Of a stretch of DNA of 64,000 bases, positions 1 through 15,000 are shown piece by piece. This DNA comes from Gloeopeniophorella convolvens (lineage: Eukaryota > Basidiomycota > Agaricomycetes > Russulales), in assembly GCA_022496205.1 (NCBI GenBank), contig WTXD01000004.1:558001-622000 (forward strand), written 5' to 3'. A program made the position numbers and the translations under genes. How positions within the stretch are numbered: the first letter of the stretch is position 1; every line of letters begins with the position of its first letter. The notes under the pieces were generated by a model, which was not told the DNA's origin, ran no database searches, and worked only from the letters and a program-made list of their open reading frames with translations.

Positions 1-1370
<1,370 letters not shown>

Positions 1371-1547
1371 AGTGCACTCGACCTGATCTGCGTTCCCTGC
1401 ATCCTATGGGCTACATAATCTATCCCCACGCTACCGTTTCGCTTCTGTTGCACTATGATGTAGCAAAGTCACGCATTAATGTGTCTTACGTCTCATAATG
1501 GACTGTACAAACTGTAGTGCTAAAGAAGTTCCACCGCATTTGCCCTC

Positions 1548-4500
1548 TTATTCTGCGGCCGCCCGTTTTGACTTCGTGGTTGAAGCGCCTTTCTTCTTTG
1601 CCCGCTTTACTTTGATGGGTTCCGGAGTGATTGTGCGAGGGACCTCGCCATCGACGACGTAAGCAGGGAACGATGGGAGTGCTTGGGGTGTGAGGTCAGT
1701 GTAGCGCTGGGGCGCCAGCGGGGTGGGGGCTTCCAGAGGAGTTGGGACTCTAGGGCCGTCGGGCATTTCCCCGTCCCTGTCAATTATGAAGGAGTCGGAG
1801 ACTGTAGTTGAAGAGGCTCGTAGTAAGCTAGGGTATTGAGGCACCGTGGCTGAAGATGTGATATTAGGTTAAGAACGCAGGAGACCGACGACACGAACAT
1901 GGTGATAGAGGCGGCATATCGTCGAGACGAACGACGGGGATGGAGTCGATGTCACCAGTTAGCGGTGCTGAAGACGACTTGTCCGCGATGTAATAAGGGT
2001 CGTCTCGGTGTAACTCCAAACGTGCTGCCCTCCGCTTTTGAGAGGCGAATCAGTAATCTATGAACCCGGTGATATGTTCGACAAACCTTCTCGCGTTCTA
2101 TCCTCTCCTCCGCTACCTCCGCTGCCTCCGGAGACTCCAGGGATGGTGTAGGATTGAGCCGAGCATCGACGGCCTGCCTGGTCGCTGGCTTAGAGCCTTG
2201 CTCTTTTCCCTTTCCCTTTCCCTTGGCTTTGCTCTTGACCTTCTTTTTGCTGGTGGAAGGTTCACCTGATTGTGCATCGTCGGAGGCCTTCTCGGGTGCC
2301 GATAATTCTCGAGGAGGTGGTACAATCCATGCATCAAGGTCGAGCGAATCCGGTACAGGAACGCTTCCTTGAGCGGCAGTATTGACGGGGTTGAGCTCGT
2401 AGGTGGAGAACAGAGGGTTGACCAACAGAAGACTCTTCGGATAGGCGGGGTGCTTGGTGGCGTCGGCAGGCGGAGGCTCACTATCGGTTTCTTCTTGACG
2501 AAAAGATGCGAGATCAGCGCGAATAAACGAGAGTAGTTGCACAGCATTTGCAGCCTAGATATAATAACGACTAGTCAATGAAAGGTTGAAAAAGAGGGTG
2601 GAACAACTTTGCGCACCCTCTCTTGCACTTCAATCTCTGCATGTGAAGCAAAGTCGCTCAACCGGGTAACGAGGGTATCGACAAGTTCTTTGACATCCTG
2701 AACTCTCCCGTCATTCCAGTCCTGGGAGAGTTCCATGCACCAAGCTCCGAAAAGCTTGACTGCAGCCTGGATGTAGACCCCGATCGTCTCTGGATCGAGA
2801 AGTGACACATTCGACTGCAGAAGGTGTGGCAAAAGTTTCTGTGGCTCAGCTATTTCTCTGTCCATTAAATGTTCGCAGATGTCAAGCATAAGATGGTGTT
2901 GAGAGGTCACCTGTTGTTATCCCCACATATCCATGCCGCTGCCCATAGCACCTCCGCACAACTGCCGTCTTCCCGTGAGTTTGCCAGGAACGTGTCATCA
3001 CGCAACAACCTTGTCATGAGTTCCACGGCCCAGCGCTTGACGCCTCTGACTCTTGCAACGACGTCAACCAGCTGATCTTTAATTTGATTACCGACTTCGA
3101 CGGACGCGACGTAGGTTAGATCCAGAAGGACGGACAAATACCACTGAAAGTCTACGACATTGTCGTACGTGTCGTGTGAGCACATCGCAATGATGCGTTC
3201 GGAGATAAGAAGGCGGTAGGACGACACTTGCGTAGGGGCCAGAGACAACCCAACGCCATCGGGAGGTGAGGACGTGAAGTTTCGCACGAGCGATTGAGCT
3301 GCTGCGGGAAGGGAAGACAGCTCTGGGCGAACGAGGTATGAAAGGAGCTGCTGGACAATCGATTGGAGATTATCTCGCGTGACCTGGGCCAGGTATCAGC
3401 GATCCAGCAGGGTGTTTGAAACAGAGACGTGATACCATCGCAGAAAGTAAGTCAAGGGCACGCAAGCGGATACTGAAATCTTGGTCGGCGACGCTTGACA
3501 GGATCATATCCTGATATTGGGCTACGAGGTCACGATGCGTAGGAACGATCTTTGCAAGTGCGAGAAGAGCGATATATTTCACTACGAATAGTCTTGCATG
3601 AGCTGACGAAGGGTCTGCTGCATGGCGTACTCACAGTTCTGATCTGGATCCTGGAGAAATGTGGCAAGCTTGGTGACGCAGAGCTCAGCTAAGGAGTCAC
3701 CGGACGCGTGCCTTAACATTCCTCCCACAATGCATGTATGCACACATTCATATAGCAGGGATATCGCGGGAGTAGTCGATATGAGTTCGGTGATGGGAGG
3801 TTGCAGCTTTCTCACCAAGCGCGGCTCATATGGAGAGAGGAAGCCGAACTGCAGTACGGTGAGCACGCACATCAGCTAGAGCACATGGATCTCACCAGTT
3901 TTATGAGTTTTATAAGCATCCAGTTATTTGATGAAGTCGTCATCAAGCGGAAAAGTTGAGGAGCTAGGGAGAGATACTCTATAGGCTCCTTCCGGACCAA
4001 TTCGCACAAGACGTTTATGGTAACGGCGACAACGCCTGCGACAGTAAAGATCTGACTCGATAATCCTTAACAACGGAGAAACCTACCTGGGTCCTGGTCC
4101 TCAAGCTTCTCCTTCAACCGCGTGAGGGCAAATGGTGTAGCCTCGGGGTATTTGACGAGTGCTTTGTAGACTGCGATGACGGCCCTTTTACGAATGTGGG
4201 GCCGAGAATGACTCAACATCGTGACAATGTCATGGGAGAGGTCTCGAGCTAAGTCTGGGGTTACTGTGTGCGAAAGTCCATTGAGGCTAATGGCGATGTC
4301 GTTGGGACTCGAAGTCAGATCCTGCATCCGGGTCAATGTGGTGTCTTCCGAGTATGTAAAATCTCACTTTCTTCAGCAAGTTGGTCGTGAGCATCAAGAC
4401 GTCGGTGTCAGGTCCGAAAGACTGTATAGCAGCAAGGTATCCAACAGCCTTGAGGTGATACTTGGACGATGACATGACCTCTACAACATGAAAAGATGCC

Positions 4501-4738
4501 CATGACATGTCATAACCAAGCATTTCTAACTTTATTGAAAAGGAGCTCAGATGAGAATCCACTAGAGTGTGCTGCGACATACATAGGTGAGCTTCAACGC
4601 TGCGCCAGCCTTGAGTTCCATGTCTTTGCTCTTGATCTCTTTCCTGATTTCATCGACTGCCTGAGCAATGAATTTCGCTTCATCCTTTTTGTTCGCACGC
4701 AATCCGCGAATAAGATCTTGCAGCGTTCTTTCCCACAT
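1548..4738 (-). CDS. APL5: AP-3 complex subunit delta (adaptin)
   Basis: Large subunit of the AP-3 clathrin-type adaptor, which sorts cargo from Golgi/endosome to the vacuole. The start at 4738 gives MWERTLQDLIRGLRANKKDE, the usual delta-adaptin N-terminus, and an in-frame stop lies just upstream. The HEAT-like adaptin trunk follows over many exons (for example LSHSRPHIRKRAVIAVYKAL and IALLALAKIVPTHRDLVAQY). About two thirds of the way through comes a low-complexity Lys-rich hinge (KKKVKSKAKGKGKGKEQG), then an acidic/charged tail with DDPYYIADKS and a basic C-terminus ending at 1548. Protein length is roughly 850-900 aa. It is divergent from the gene starting at 4921 and convergent with the kinase at 1370. 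Confidence 0.92.
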
Positions 4739-4920
4739 GAGAAGATGCGAAGGTCAGATGCAATGCTGTTGAGCGTGGCGGACTCTGCCAACCCCATCGC
4801 GCCCGCAGCCGCGGGCGTCATCCATAGTCTTCCCGGCCCGCTTCGGGAACCGGGCCGAGGGACGTTGTCTATGACGCGGGCCGGGACCGGTTCTGTGCTT
4901 TGCTCAGTCATCTTCTGGCC

Positions 4921-5640
4921 ATGGCTCCAAAAGCCCAAGCTGCTCAGAGCCAGTGGCCTGATCTGCGCACGCATATACATAGCCTGCTGGACAACTACAT
5001 AGAAGAGCATCTTACTACTGACTATCCTGAATTTACCCAACTCCGTGTCTATCAGGTCAGCGTTGCTTACTGGACTGAGAGCGCCGTACGCAGAGGAAAC
5101 TTAATTGAAGGGATCTCCACGACTAGATACTGACGGAAGGTCTCATTCAAGTGTCCACACATGATTCCCACACCTTGGTTATCCCATCAGATCCCCTAGA
5201 GGTTCTCGTTCAGAACAGCCGCGATGATCAATCCCGTTGTGCACAGGACCGCCTTAGTGCAGATAAGCAGGCGCAAGAACTCATATACCATGCTGCCCAA
5301 CCAATGGCCCCCGCAGACTTGAACAACCGGTTTGATGGCAGCCATAGCATCTGTAAGCATTTAACTTCCCTCAGAAAACGGCTTTTATCTGATAACCCTG
5401 CCTGCAGTTGACGCCGAGCCCCCCGATTCCGTAGACTCAGCTGTCCTCACAGTTCGGTCTATCAGGCGTACCCCCAGACATGGAACTGGGAAAGCACACT
5501 TCGCCGCACAAACCAATTTCGGAGACGTTCTGCATAACGCTCGAATAGCATCCGTTGTGCTTGAGGAAGTCTTTGATGATGGCATCGACGCACGAACGGA
5601 GGGAATCATGCAAGTCGCTCTGGACATTCATATTCTCTGA
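4921..5640 (+). CDS. Hypothetical protein, about 197 aa, three exons
   Basis: I do not recognise this protein. Exons 4921-5055, 5127-5352 and 5408-5640 join in frame with GT-AG introns of 71 and 55 nt. It starts MAPKAQAAQSQWPDLRTHIH and reads through helical, charged sequence (LLDNYIEEHLTTDYPEF, then EGLIQVSTHDSHTLVIP). A well-formed amphipathic end segment carries RIASVVLEEVFDDGIDARTE and the protein ends at HIL. There is no signal peptide, membrane segment or zinc motif. The size and helical N-terminus would fit a small kinetochore or complex subunit, but that is a guess. It is divergent from AP-3 delta with 182 bp between start codons, and its stop lies 91 bp before the next gene. Confidence 0.6.
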
Positions 5641-5731
5641 ATCTCGTCTGATTAAATGAAGACGCGATGTCCGACTATCTGTAGATGAATGCAGCCGAAA
5701 GGCTGTCTCTTCGTTGTATCAAGGAAACCCC

Positions 5732-8687
5732 ATGTCTTCTGGACAAGCGAGCCGGGCAGAATTACCGCCATCTCACGGATTTCTGCATCGCCCACTGTCA
5801 CCGCTTGTGCTGGACCCTGTCCCTCAAACTCCGCCACTCTTTTCGCGATCTCACGCAACCTCGAGTGCAGTCGCCCTCCCACCTGCCTCTATGTCTGAGC
5901 TTCCAGTGCCAGCGTCCTTTGCATACTGCAGCGCCGACGGTGCGAGCCCCGAACTCGCAGTTGTCGCTGACAATTGGAGTAGACATAGTATGTTTTCTTG
6001 TTGATGCTAGCTGAGACTAGGCATAGGCGTTTTCGATATGACATCATCTCCCGAACCCTCTCTGGATACAAGTTTAAGCGGGCAGGATGACCTCTTTGCA
6101 CCCTCTTCTGATGTGCAAGGTCCGATAAACGACCTGTTACTGGCAGGAATGGGTGAGTGGTCCTCGCAGAGGGATATTTGATAGAAGAGTGGCAGCCGGT
6201 CACCTAACACTTGATGCGTGGGGGTCCAGATGACATCCGCATGCCCAGAGACCCAGCCATTCGAGGGGCCTGCGGGGACCCCCAACTGCCTCGTGGCAAC
6301 CAACGGTAAGCCTTGGAGAACCTCTATAGCTTCCAGTCGGTTTGATTTCGCGCAGTTTCCAAGCGTACATTTCGCCTTTCGTGGATGCGGTGCGGAACAT
6401 GGATCACGACGCAAAGTATGAAAGGAGAGAATCTTCTCCGGACCACAACACTTCCCTCCTTTTGTCCTCGATCCCGGGCTTCGACAACACAGTCAATTTC
6501 TTGGAGCAAAATGGTTTTCTGTGTGACCTTACACCCGAAGTTCAAGACATGGTTACGACCGATGTTGTGCTTGGCCCACACCCAACGAGTGTAGTGATTG
6601 ATCCTATGGAAGGTCTGGAGACTGGCACCCACATAAGCACATTTTGCTTCCACTACAACTGATATGTACAGTTCCACGATTACCGGAACCAAATGCACAT
6701 GCCGGCAGCCCCGATTTGCCTCGCGACTTGAATGCTTTGGCTACCAACGAGAGGTTCTCCGCTTTCTATGCCAACAAAGGCACGAAGTCGCTCAACCTTG
6801 AGCTAACGTGGAGGTAAGTTCACATCAGACAGCTTCGTAACCCATCTAACCAGATTCATATGGGATGCCCCGTAGGCCGTATAATTCCGAGAAAGCAGCG
6901 CCAACACTCGAAGAACTCGTTGGGGTCTCGGACTTCTGCGGCCTCCTTTCAGCTGCCTGCGACAGTCTAAGCGGAGGTCGAGCGTCGATCGTCGATCTTC
7001 TGAAGGAGATTGGCGTCTTGGCGCATCCTCTCACATCCAATGAGGAAACCACACGATTGTGGGAAAGGTTCTTTAGCGCTACGACCACGCCGGACACGGG
7101 CAGCACCGGTCGCGCACAAGAACACCCCAATTGTGTTGACTCAAGCATTCTCCTGACCAGAACAGACAGACATAGAGCACTGCGGCAGGACACCGAAGTG
7201 CCGTCAAAAGTGTCCCACACGACTTGCCTAGTCTCTCTAACCACCCCCAACTATACTCGTGGAAGCCATGACTTAGAACAGGATGATGTCCCCGCCAGTG
7301 TTCGCGTTTCAACTTTCGCGGGACCGTCTCTGAGAGTCCCTCGTACTCTCTCAACAGGTGAGGTTCGGCATTCGCTGAGATATCGTGCTGACGAGAGGCA
7401 GACGATGCCTTTTGCGTCGACGAAGACTGGGTTGAAGAACTACTAAGTGCCTATGTGCCACAGAATTTCCCTCTGGATGCTGCCCAGAATGACCATGAAC
7501 AAAACAATCTTGCTCGTCACCGCTCTGCAGAGGCCATCGATCCCGACCCCGTAATATTCCCGAAACAAATACCGTCGCACAGTGGTAGTCCAGAAGCCCA
7601 TGGTGAACAGTCTCTGCAGGGGTACTTGGCAGCACTTGCTATACAACCCTCATCCCTACCCTCTTGCCCTAAGCTGGTCACCCCGCCGATGTCACTCGGG
7701 GAGGATGGAAGCTCGGTCCAGAAGTATGACGAAATAGACGCAGAGGATCTGGTTCGACAGCTCGCGGGGTATGCTCCTGCCTCGCCTCTATGCTGGGAGC
7801 AGCCACCCAGTAATCACCGATACCTTGCCTCAGTCGATCTCTTACAAGACCGATCTCTGACACGGGCTCTCCAAAGGGACCAGCTTGGTGTAGAACTTCT
7901 TGAGAGGGAGTGGCTCGACGGCGCGGATCTTGTCTTCGACTGCGATTCGGCCGCTGTATTGGCACCGTTGCTCTCGCTCCCTTCTGATTGTTCCTCAGTG
8001 AAATCCAGGCTCATCGCTCTATCTTGGAAGTATACACACATCACGGTCATCTTCAGGGCTTATGGAAGCACCGTCCCTTTTCTACCCCCTCAGGGCCAGC
8101 TGAACCAAGTCAATTTACCTGCGCTGGTGATAAACTCCGTCAAAAAGCTTCTCAGGGATCTCGGTATTGCGAATGTTTATGGAACAAAGCGACCAGAAAC
8201 TTCTGTGCAATTGCTTTTCGCCGCTTCCTCTGAGAGGGCCGCTGCGTCAGCGCGTCTCGCAGGTGACGCGGCAGAAGAGCGGTCTCGACATGGACGGTGG
8301 GGTAGCCGCCTGTGGTTGAGCGCAGATGAGCAAGAGGTATCATTTGCGTCATTCTGTGCACGAGCACTCGGAAACTTTCTCTGGACAGGGTGAACGCTCC
8401 TTAAATGAAGCCGAAGGGATGAACGCTTTCGCAGCCGCGGCAATACTCAGCAGGACCACCCTGAATGATTTCTTGGCCCTATCTGCTAGCCAACGGCTCC
8501 AGCTGGCGCTGCCAATACAGGAAGAGACCATGGTGAGTAATCTCTGCACTGGCGCCACAAACTAATGGACATGCGGGAATAGGTACGATTCAATGACTAT
8601 GTTGCACGGAGGCATCAGAGTGTCAGTGAAAACTTCAGCGATGACTTCGGTGATCGAGAGGCGCACTTTTTGGTCGATACTACCTAG
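5732..8687 (+). CDS. SHOC1/Zip2-like meiotic crossover protein (XPF-like domain plus HhH)
   Basis: Predicted protein of roughly 800-850 aa in about eight exons, starting MSSGQASRAELPP. The N-terminal half is poorly conserved and Ser/Pro-rich. The C-terminal part has an XPF-nuclease-like core with LVFDCDSAAVLAPL, then LIALSWKYTHITVIFRAYGS, then KLLRDLGIANVYGTKR. A helix-hairpin-helix tail follows, with MNAFAAAAILSRTTLNDFLA and LALPIQEETM. This order of domains is that of the ZZS subunit SHOC1/Zip2 (and XPF relatives), which stabilises crossover intermediates in meiosis. The catalytic ERKxxD motif of active XPF is not visible, as expected for SHOC1. The last intron follows ATG in EETM and the stop is at 8685-8687. 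The assignment rests on domain pattern, not on a database match. Confidence 0.6.
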
Positions 8688-9028
8688 AATCCCTATATCC
8701 CTAATGCGAGTGACGTTAGAACTGAGTAATTATATCGCGCTGTGAACTGAGGATTTAGCGGCATTCGCAATGAACGTCTACCAGGATTGGCTGAGTTTGT
8801 TGGGTATCCCCCGTCGGATTATTTGCCTATTAACGCATGGCGCAGAGAGGCAGCAACTGTGCATGTGAGGACAGACGAGATAGCCGTCCGCAGCCTATAG
8901 CCGGACCCTAAGTTGGGGTATAGTCTATGATCTCGGACACTGTCCAAGGGCTCGTGACGTAGACTCAAGTTACCAGCGGTCGTCGACAGCAGGCTCGACC
9001 GCTGTCCCCAGCCTGAATCACACACACC
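8688..9028. other. Intergenic spacer upstream of DOP1
   Basis: No gene is supported here. The stretch holds the 3' end region of the SHOC1-like gene and the promoter/5' leader of DOP1. I see no clear TATA box, repeat or RNA gene. Confidence 0.6.
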
Positions 9029-12000
9029 ATGGCCTCCAAAATCCAGGAGGGCTACCAGTCTGGCTCCAATGCGGCGGCCGGCCTGGCAGCGTCGGTACAA
9101 GAGCGTGGTTCGTACCTTTGGAGATGTAGCAGCCTTCTCATATCTCACGCATGTCCGGGCCACAGCGGCTATACAACAGACTCACTCGTCAGACCCCAAA
9201 TACAAGAAATACTCGCAGCAGATCGACAGGTGCTTGAACTCGTTTGACAACGTACATGAATGGGCCGACTTCATCGCGTTCTTGAAGCAGCTGCTAAAGG
9301 TGCGCAGCAACGCCTAGCTTGGTCGCATGGTTAACCAATGCCCCTCCCCCCTCGAAGACCTTGCAAGCATATATGCAATTCAAAGATATTCCACGCAAAA
9401 TTATTGTTGCGAAGCGTCTCGCACAATGCTTGAACCCAGCCTTGCCGAGTGGAGTACACCAGCGGGCACTAGATGTTTATGCGCACGTCCTCGGGGTTAT
9501 TGGAGTACGCATATTGCCCCCATTGCGTGCGTCGGACTAACTCTTTCCAGCTAGACGGGTTGCGAAGAGACCTCTTCCTATGGGCCTCCGGTCTCTTCCC
9601 GTTCTTCGAGTATTCAGCAACGTCCGTGAAGGTATACAGCCAACCTTGATTAGAGGCTTTCTCTGGTTCATTCTTCAAGTTAGCCCACTCTGATCAACAT
9701 CTACGATGGTCATTTCCTTCCCTTGAAAGCCGGATTGCGCCCTGTGATGAAATCGTTCATTCTTGCTCTGCTTCCCGGGCTAGAGGAAGAAACGGGCGAA
9801 TTCTTTGAACAGGTAAGGCTGGCTCTTTTAACGATATTCTAAGCTTATGCTGTCCCAGGTTCTGAGCCTGTTAGATCGACTTTCAGCCACCGTCTCGCTG
9901 TCTTTCTTCCTGGAGAACGTTTGGTTAATTCTGATCACCAATCCTTCGGCACGGGGTACCGCCTTGACGTTGGTATCTCGCCGGATACCTAAGCTGATTG
10001 CGGATGATGGTATGCGCCTCGCTGATGAAGACAAATGACGTACTTATTCTGCTAGACCTTGCGGCTATGTTAGGGCATGACGTTGGTCTCATGATTCGGG
10101 CATTCGCTGCGTCTCTGGAAGACGACAACCTACTTGTCCGTCGCTATGCGCTTGATCTTATCTTACAGGCACTTCGGCTGGACGGGGTTGCAATACAAAA
10201 GGCTTCTTATGAAGATCGCATCATCATAATGCGAGCAGCTACCGGTGTTGTGATGCGGAGGGACCTCTCGCTAAATCGCAGACTATACACCTGGCTTCTT
10301 GGATCCGATGAAAATTCTGAGTTGCAAGTTGCATACCTTCGGTCACATTCATTGGACTTACTCAAGTCAACGTTACGTGTCAGTGTATCTAAACACAACT
10401 TTCTTTCTGCAACTCATTTGACTTCCCAAGGCCGAGATGCTTTCTCCGTCCGTAGAGTATTCTGAGTCTCGACCCTTCAAAATCTTCATATCTCTGCTAG
10501 ACAAGTGGGAGATCGGCGGCGCTCTCACAGAAGCGATTGTCCTGGATGCCTTCAAAGCAATAAGGTCTTCGATCGAATCGCACGCAGAACCCGGCGAGGA
10601 TGTAGGTGCACCCTGTTCACTGACGATATCTTGACATATCTGAGATGTTTTAGGTCGTGATGACAGCGAGCACGTTATACGAGGCCGTAGAACCACACAT
10701 CGTATGGAAGCAGCTACTGGCCACCATACTCAGGGAGCTGGCTGGAGATGGGACACAAAACGAGGTGCGGATCGGTTTGAGAGGAGCGGAGCCCACATTG
10801 ACCTTGACGACAGACCATCCGCTTAGCCCGTTTCATTTTGAGGACAGTACACGTCCGAGATGATGAGATACAGACCATACACCTACCGATCGTATTCTCT
10901 GCCCTCTGCGAAGCTCTGCAGGTCGGAGGCATCTCGCACAATGTGTTTGAGCAACTTTGGCTAACTACGCGCCAGGTCCGGCTCTCGCACAATGCGAACG
11001 TTGCGCTTTCTGTGACGCCGGAAATTATGCAACTTCTTCACGCACTAAAGGACGAGATACCGGCATCCTGCTTGCTCCAGCCTCTCTTGGAGAATAAGGC
11101 TGATTCACTATCAGATGTTCAAGGCCCATTGCACCTTGCTACGAAGTTCTATGGTCTAGATTCTCCGCTGTCTGAAAGTCGAACTCGAGCTGTCTCCCTG
11201 GCACCATTCATCACGGCGTTCGAAGACATTGTATCGCTTACTACCATGTGTGCTACGGCCACTGCTACTTCCAGCGACCATAGAAGGGTGCACCGTGAAC
11301 TTCTGGTCGAATTACTTGCCTTGCAGGGCAAGCTGGTGAACGCTATTGGAAAGGAGAAAGAGCAGGACCTGCCTGTTGGTTGGAATCCATCAGAGTGGAC
11401 GGCTTGCCTTGTCTCTGCCCTGGAAGCCGAGGTGTGGATTGCAATCCAGCGATGGTGTCGACACGCTATACATACTAACGATCCTATGCGAAGGATACGA
11501 CGTTCGTCCTTGTTGACCGAGTGATCACCCTGATGGTCGCTCTCCAAAGTACTTCTGGTCTCCAACCTCCTTTATCTCTCAACAAACGACCTGTCATGTC
11601 AAAGCTGTTGGACGCGGTGCGTCACAACTCATGCCAAATCCTCTCGCAGTTATTCAGTCCATCTTTCTTTCAATCGCCAGTTGTTCAAGTATCTTCGACC
11701 GAACTACTCGATGTACCACGCGCGCGCAGTCAACCTTTTATGGGTTCTAGAGAAGTCCTCAACGCAACGGCACGTAGAGTCCATAATATCCGAAAACCTC
11801 ACATCCCCGGATATTGGGGACAAAGACGCGTCATACCACGCGTTCGGGGTGCTATGGAGGCTGACAGGTAAGCTCTTCGCTCGCCCCATACAACTCGCTG
11901 ACACATCTCACAGAGGACAGCATGCTCCCTGGGTTCTTGCTCAAGGTCCCGTTGATGATAGTCTTGGATGCTTTAAAGAACGAAGACCCCAGTCTTCGTA

Positions 12001-15000
12001 GAATTGGAGAAACTTGGATGCGATGCAGCCTCAGGTCTTACCTACGGTATGACTTATCTATGGTTGAACTACATTTGGTGTGACAATTCTTCTCGCCAGT
12101 GTTCTTGATCCAATTCTTTATGATCTGTTGGACCCCAATGTCAGACGCATCCCCTCGGTCATCAAGCTCAACGGAAAGCAGCTGCAGGCGTTTTCATACG
12201 AGCGTCCATTCGACCAGACTTACATCAATTACCTTCTTGAAACGTTGCTGTCTGTCGTCAAATTCGGGGGCCAAGGGTTTGGGAAGACTGCACGCACGAG
12301 CTTAATTCGGCGCTCGTATCATTCGCAGCTTGCCGAAAGAATACAGCTAGGTAATCCTCATCGTTCAAACCTCTTCTCTCATTGATCAAGAGACCACCAC
12401 CAGCCGGCGTAATGAACTCTGATGCTTCATACCAGGACGTACTTTTGGAAGTATTGACGCGGTATGTTGTGGGCATCGATCGAGTGTTCGTGAGGCTTAT
12501 GCTCTCTTAGATACCTCCAATCAGAATGCAAGCTCAAGCGCGTCGAGGCTATGGAGCCCACCAACACCCTTATACAATCCACGGCCATCGACTTGCTGCA
12601 GGCTATCGTTGCGCGTGGCGAAATCGACCCGCCTTCTTTGCAAAATCTCCAGGCCGCCGTAATCGGAAAGCTTTACTTCTCCATCCATACTCACCGATTG
12701 GAGCTCCAAAATAAGCTCCTTCACCTCCTTCATTCGGTCATCTCCGCCATGACAGCCAGCCAAGATCCGCGTGCTTCCCGGGTGACGAAAGCTTCTGCCG
12801 CTGATCTGCAAGCAGAAATTCCTGCACAGGACAAGTTGGACGATCGTCACTCCCTCTTCCTCAATCCACTGCTCGTACAAACACTGGTAGATGGCATCAG
12901 TCTACCTTCAAACAGGGCTGTATTACAACACTGGCTCGATTTTGTTCTCATGGCCGTCCCTCAATTCCACCATACCCTTCAAGCACTTGTGACCCCATTG
13001 GGCGATTGTGTCTGTAAGAGCGTGCGCGTCCGGCTGGACGACATTCGCAGGGCGAAGAGAGACAGCCACGACAATCACGACTTCAAATCAAGCACTACAG
13101 ATGCAGACCTGATCATGCTGCTCAATGCTCTAGAACGACTGGTCCTTCTCAGTTTGTCAACGGCCGACGCAAGTCATCCAGAAGAGGATGATGTTCCAGC
13201 GGAAAAGCCCCTAGGAACTGAGTCCGGAGGGCTTTTGGGTATCATGACCAACGTCTTCTCGTCTGATACCACTCCCAGCAATACCGAGGAACAGTTAACG
13301 GTAAGTTGTCATCATACCTTATTGCCTTTTAATTGACCGACTGCAGGCCCGGTCGCCCGGATATCGCACACTACATGAAGCTGTGCGTGTTCTGTATGCT
13401 GTCTGGACGACTACTGCGCACACGGAACAGCGGACGCCTTCATGCAAAGACGAGATGTTGACCTTGATATCTGCAAAGACAAGGACGCGATGTCGGAGAG
13501 TGTTTGAGCATCTTTTCCGCCTGCAGTCAGCAGAGGTCCTTGAATCTATTGTTGACTGTTGGAACTCGGAAAGCATGGTGAGCCCATGAACATCTAAAAT
13601 GTTTCAATGTTAATGAATTGCATAGTCAGCATCGTCGCGGGCAGCTGTTGCGTTCGAGCTGGTCGACACTCTGACAGCGAGCGCACATAACGTCGTCCAT
13701 ATGGTCTGCGAGAGCATCACCTGCCGCGTTAGTGGACTATCAGAGCGGAGCCGGAAGCAGGTCATCAACCCGAATATGTAGGTTATTCTCCAAGCAGACC
13801 ATTCTCTGTGCCTTTGCTGACCAAGTATCAGACACGACGGTGTATTATTCCGGTTCCTAGAGAGCTATCTCAAACAACTGGAAGGCCCATTAGCTGTCCA
13901 AGTCTGGGGCCGGTTCTTGCAATTGGCCAAAGATGTCATGAACAACACCAAGGACTTTCGTTCTCAAACTTTCCCTACTTTGAGGTGACAATCACCCTGC
14001 CTGCCCACCCGACCTTCTCACGTTATCTACATAGATGTGTTTCAACCCTAGCGGACAAGATTACCCAGACGACAGCACTGGAAGATAGACGTATACGAAA
14101 AGAATTACAGGTGCACATTCTGCCGCGTTTCACAGGCGCGAGTTGACCCTTCTGTTTAGGACGCATACGGAAAGCTACTCGACGCTGTTGTTGTATCAGT
14201 GAATCGCAGCGCAGACTCAAATTACTGGGCTCGCAGAACCAATAAAGAGAGCCTGGTGCTGAACGGCCGAGAGTCACCTATGCCCCGAGGTAATTTCCAC
14301 ATAGCCAATCAAAGGGGGCACCGAGTGATGTTGTACCAGCGCTCTCAGATGTCAAATTGGACGAGAAGATGAACTCGAGTTCTACTTCTTTGACTCCTAC
14401 GGCCGACCAGCTCGACCAGGTCATTTTATCGCTCTTCTTGCAATTGCTCATCTAACGGGCCCCCCGTCAGGTTCCATACGTCGTTCAATACATCGGCGAC
14501 GTTGCCCTCCCCCGTCTCCGCAAATTCCTTGTGGATAATGACCGTGTCCTGACGGTCTGCACCAATGTCATGTACTACATTGTTTCTCCAGCGCTGAAGA
14601 GTAAAAGCCGGTATGAAGCTACCCAGCAGCTACGTCGCCCGTCGAGCTGACTCGATGATAGTCCGTTAGACTTTGACCCGGCCATCTCGATTGTCTTGCG
14701 AGAAATGAGCCGGATATCCATCGCGATCAAAGCCTGGCGTGGTGCCATCTCTGACCTTCTGAACGACGCCCGCTTTTTCTCGTGCTCAGTAGAGGCGGGA
14801 ACGAGTTTCCGGTCCATCGCCCAGTCCTGGATCGACGCAGATAAAAGCGCATTCCCCGACTTCCTCGGTAAGCGGTACCTCTTTGTCAGTTGCTGCGAAC
14901 TCGTGTCTTAACAAGAACAGGTAAAGTGACTACTGCCCCCTCGACAAACATATTCACAAATCGCGAGGCTGAGAACCACTTACGGGCTATGAATATGCGG

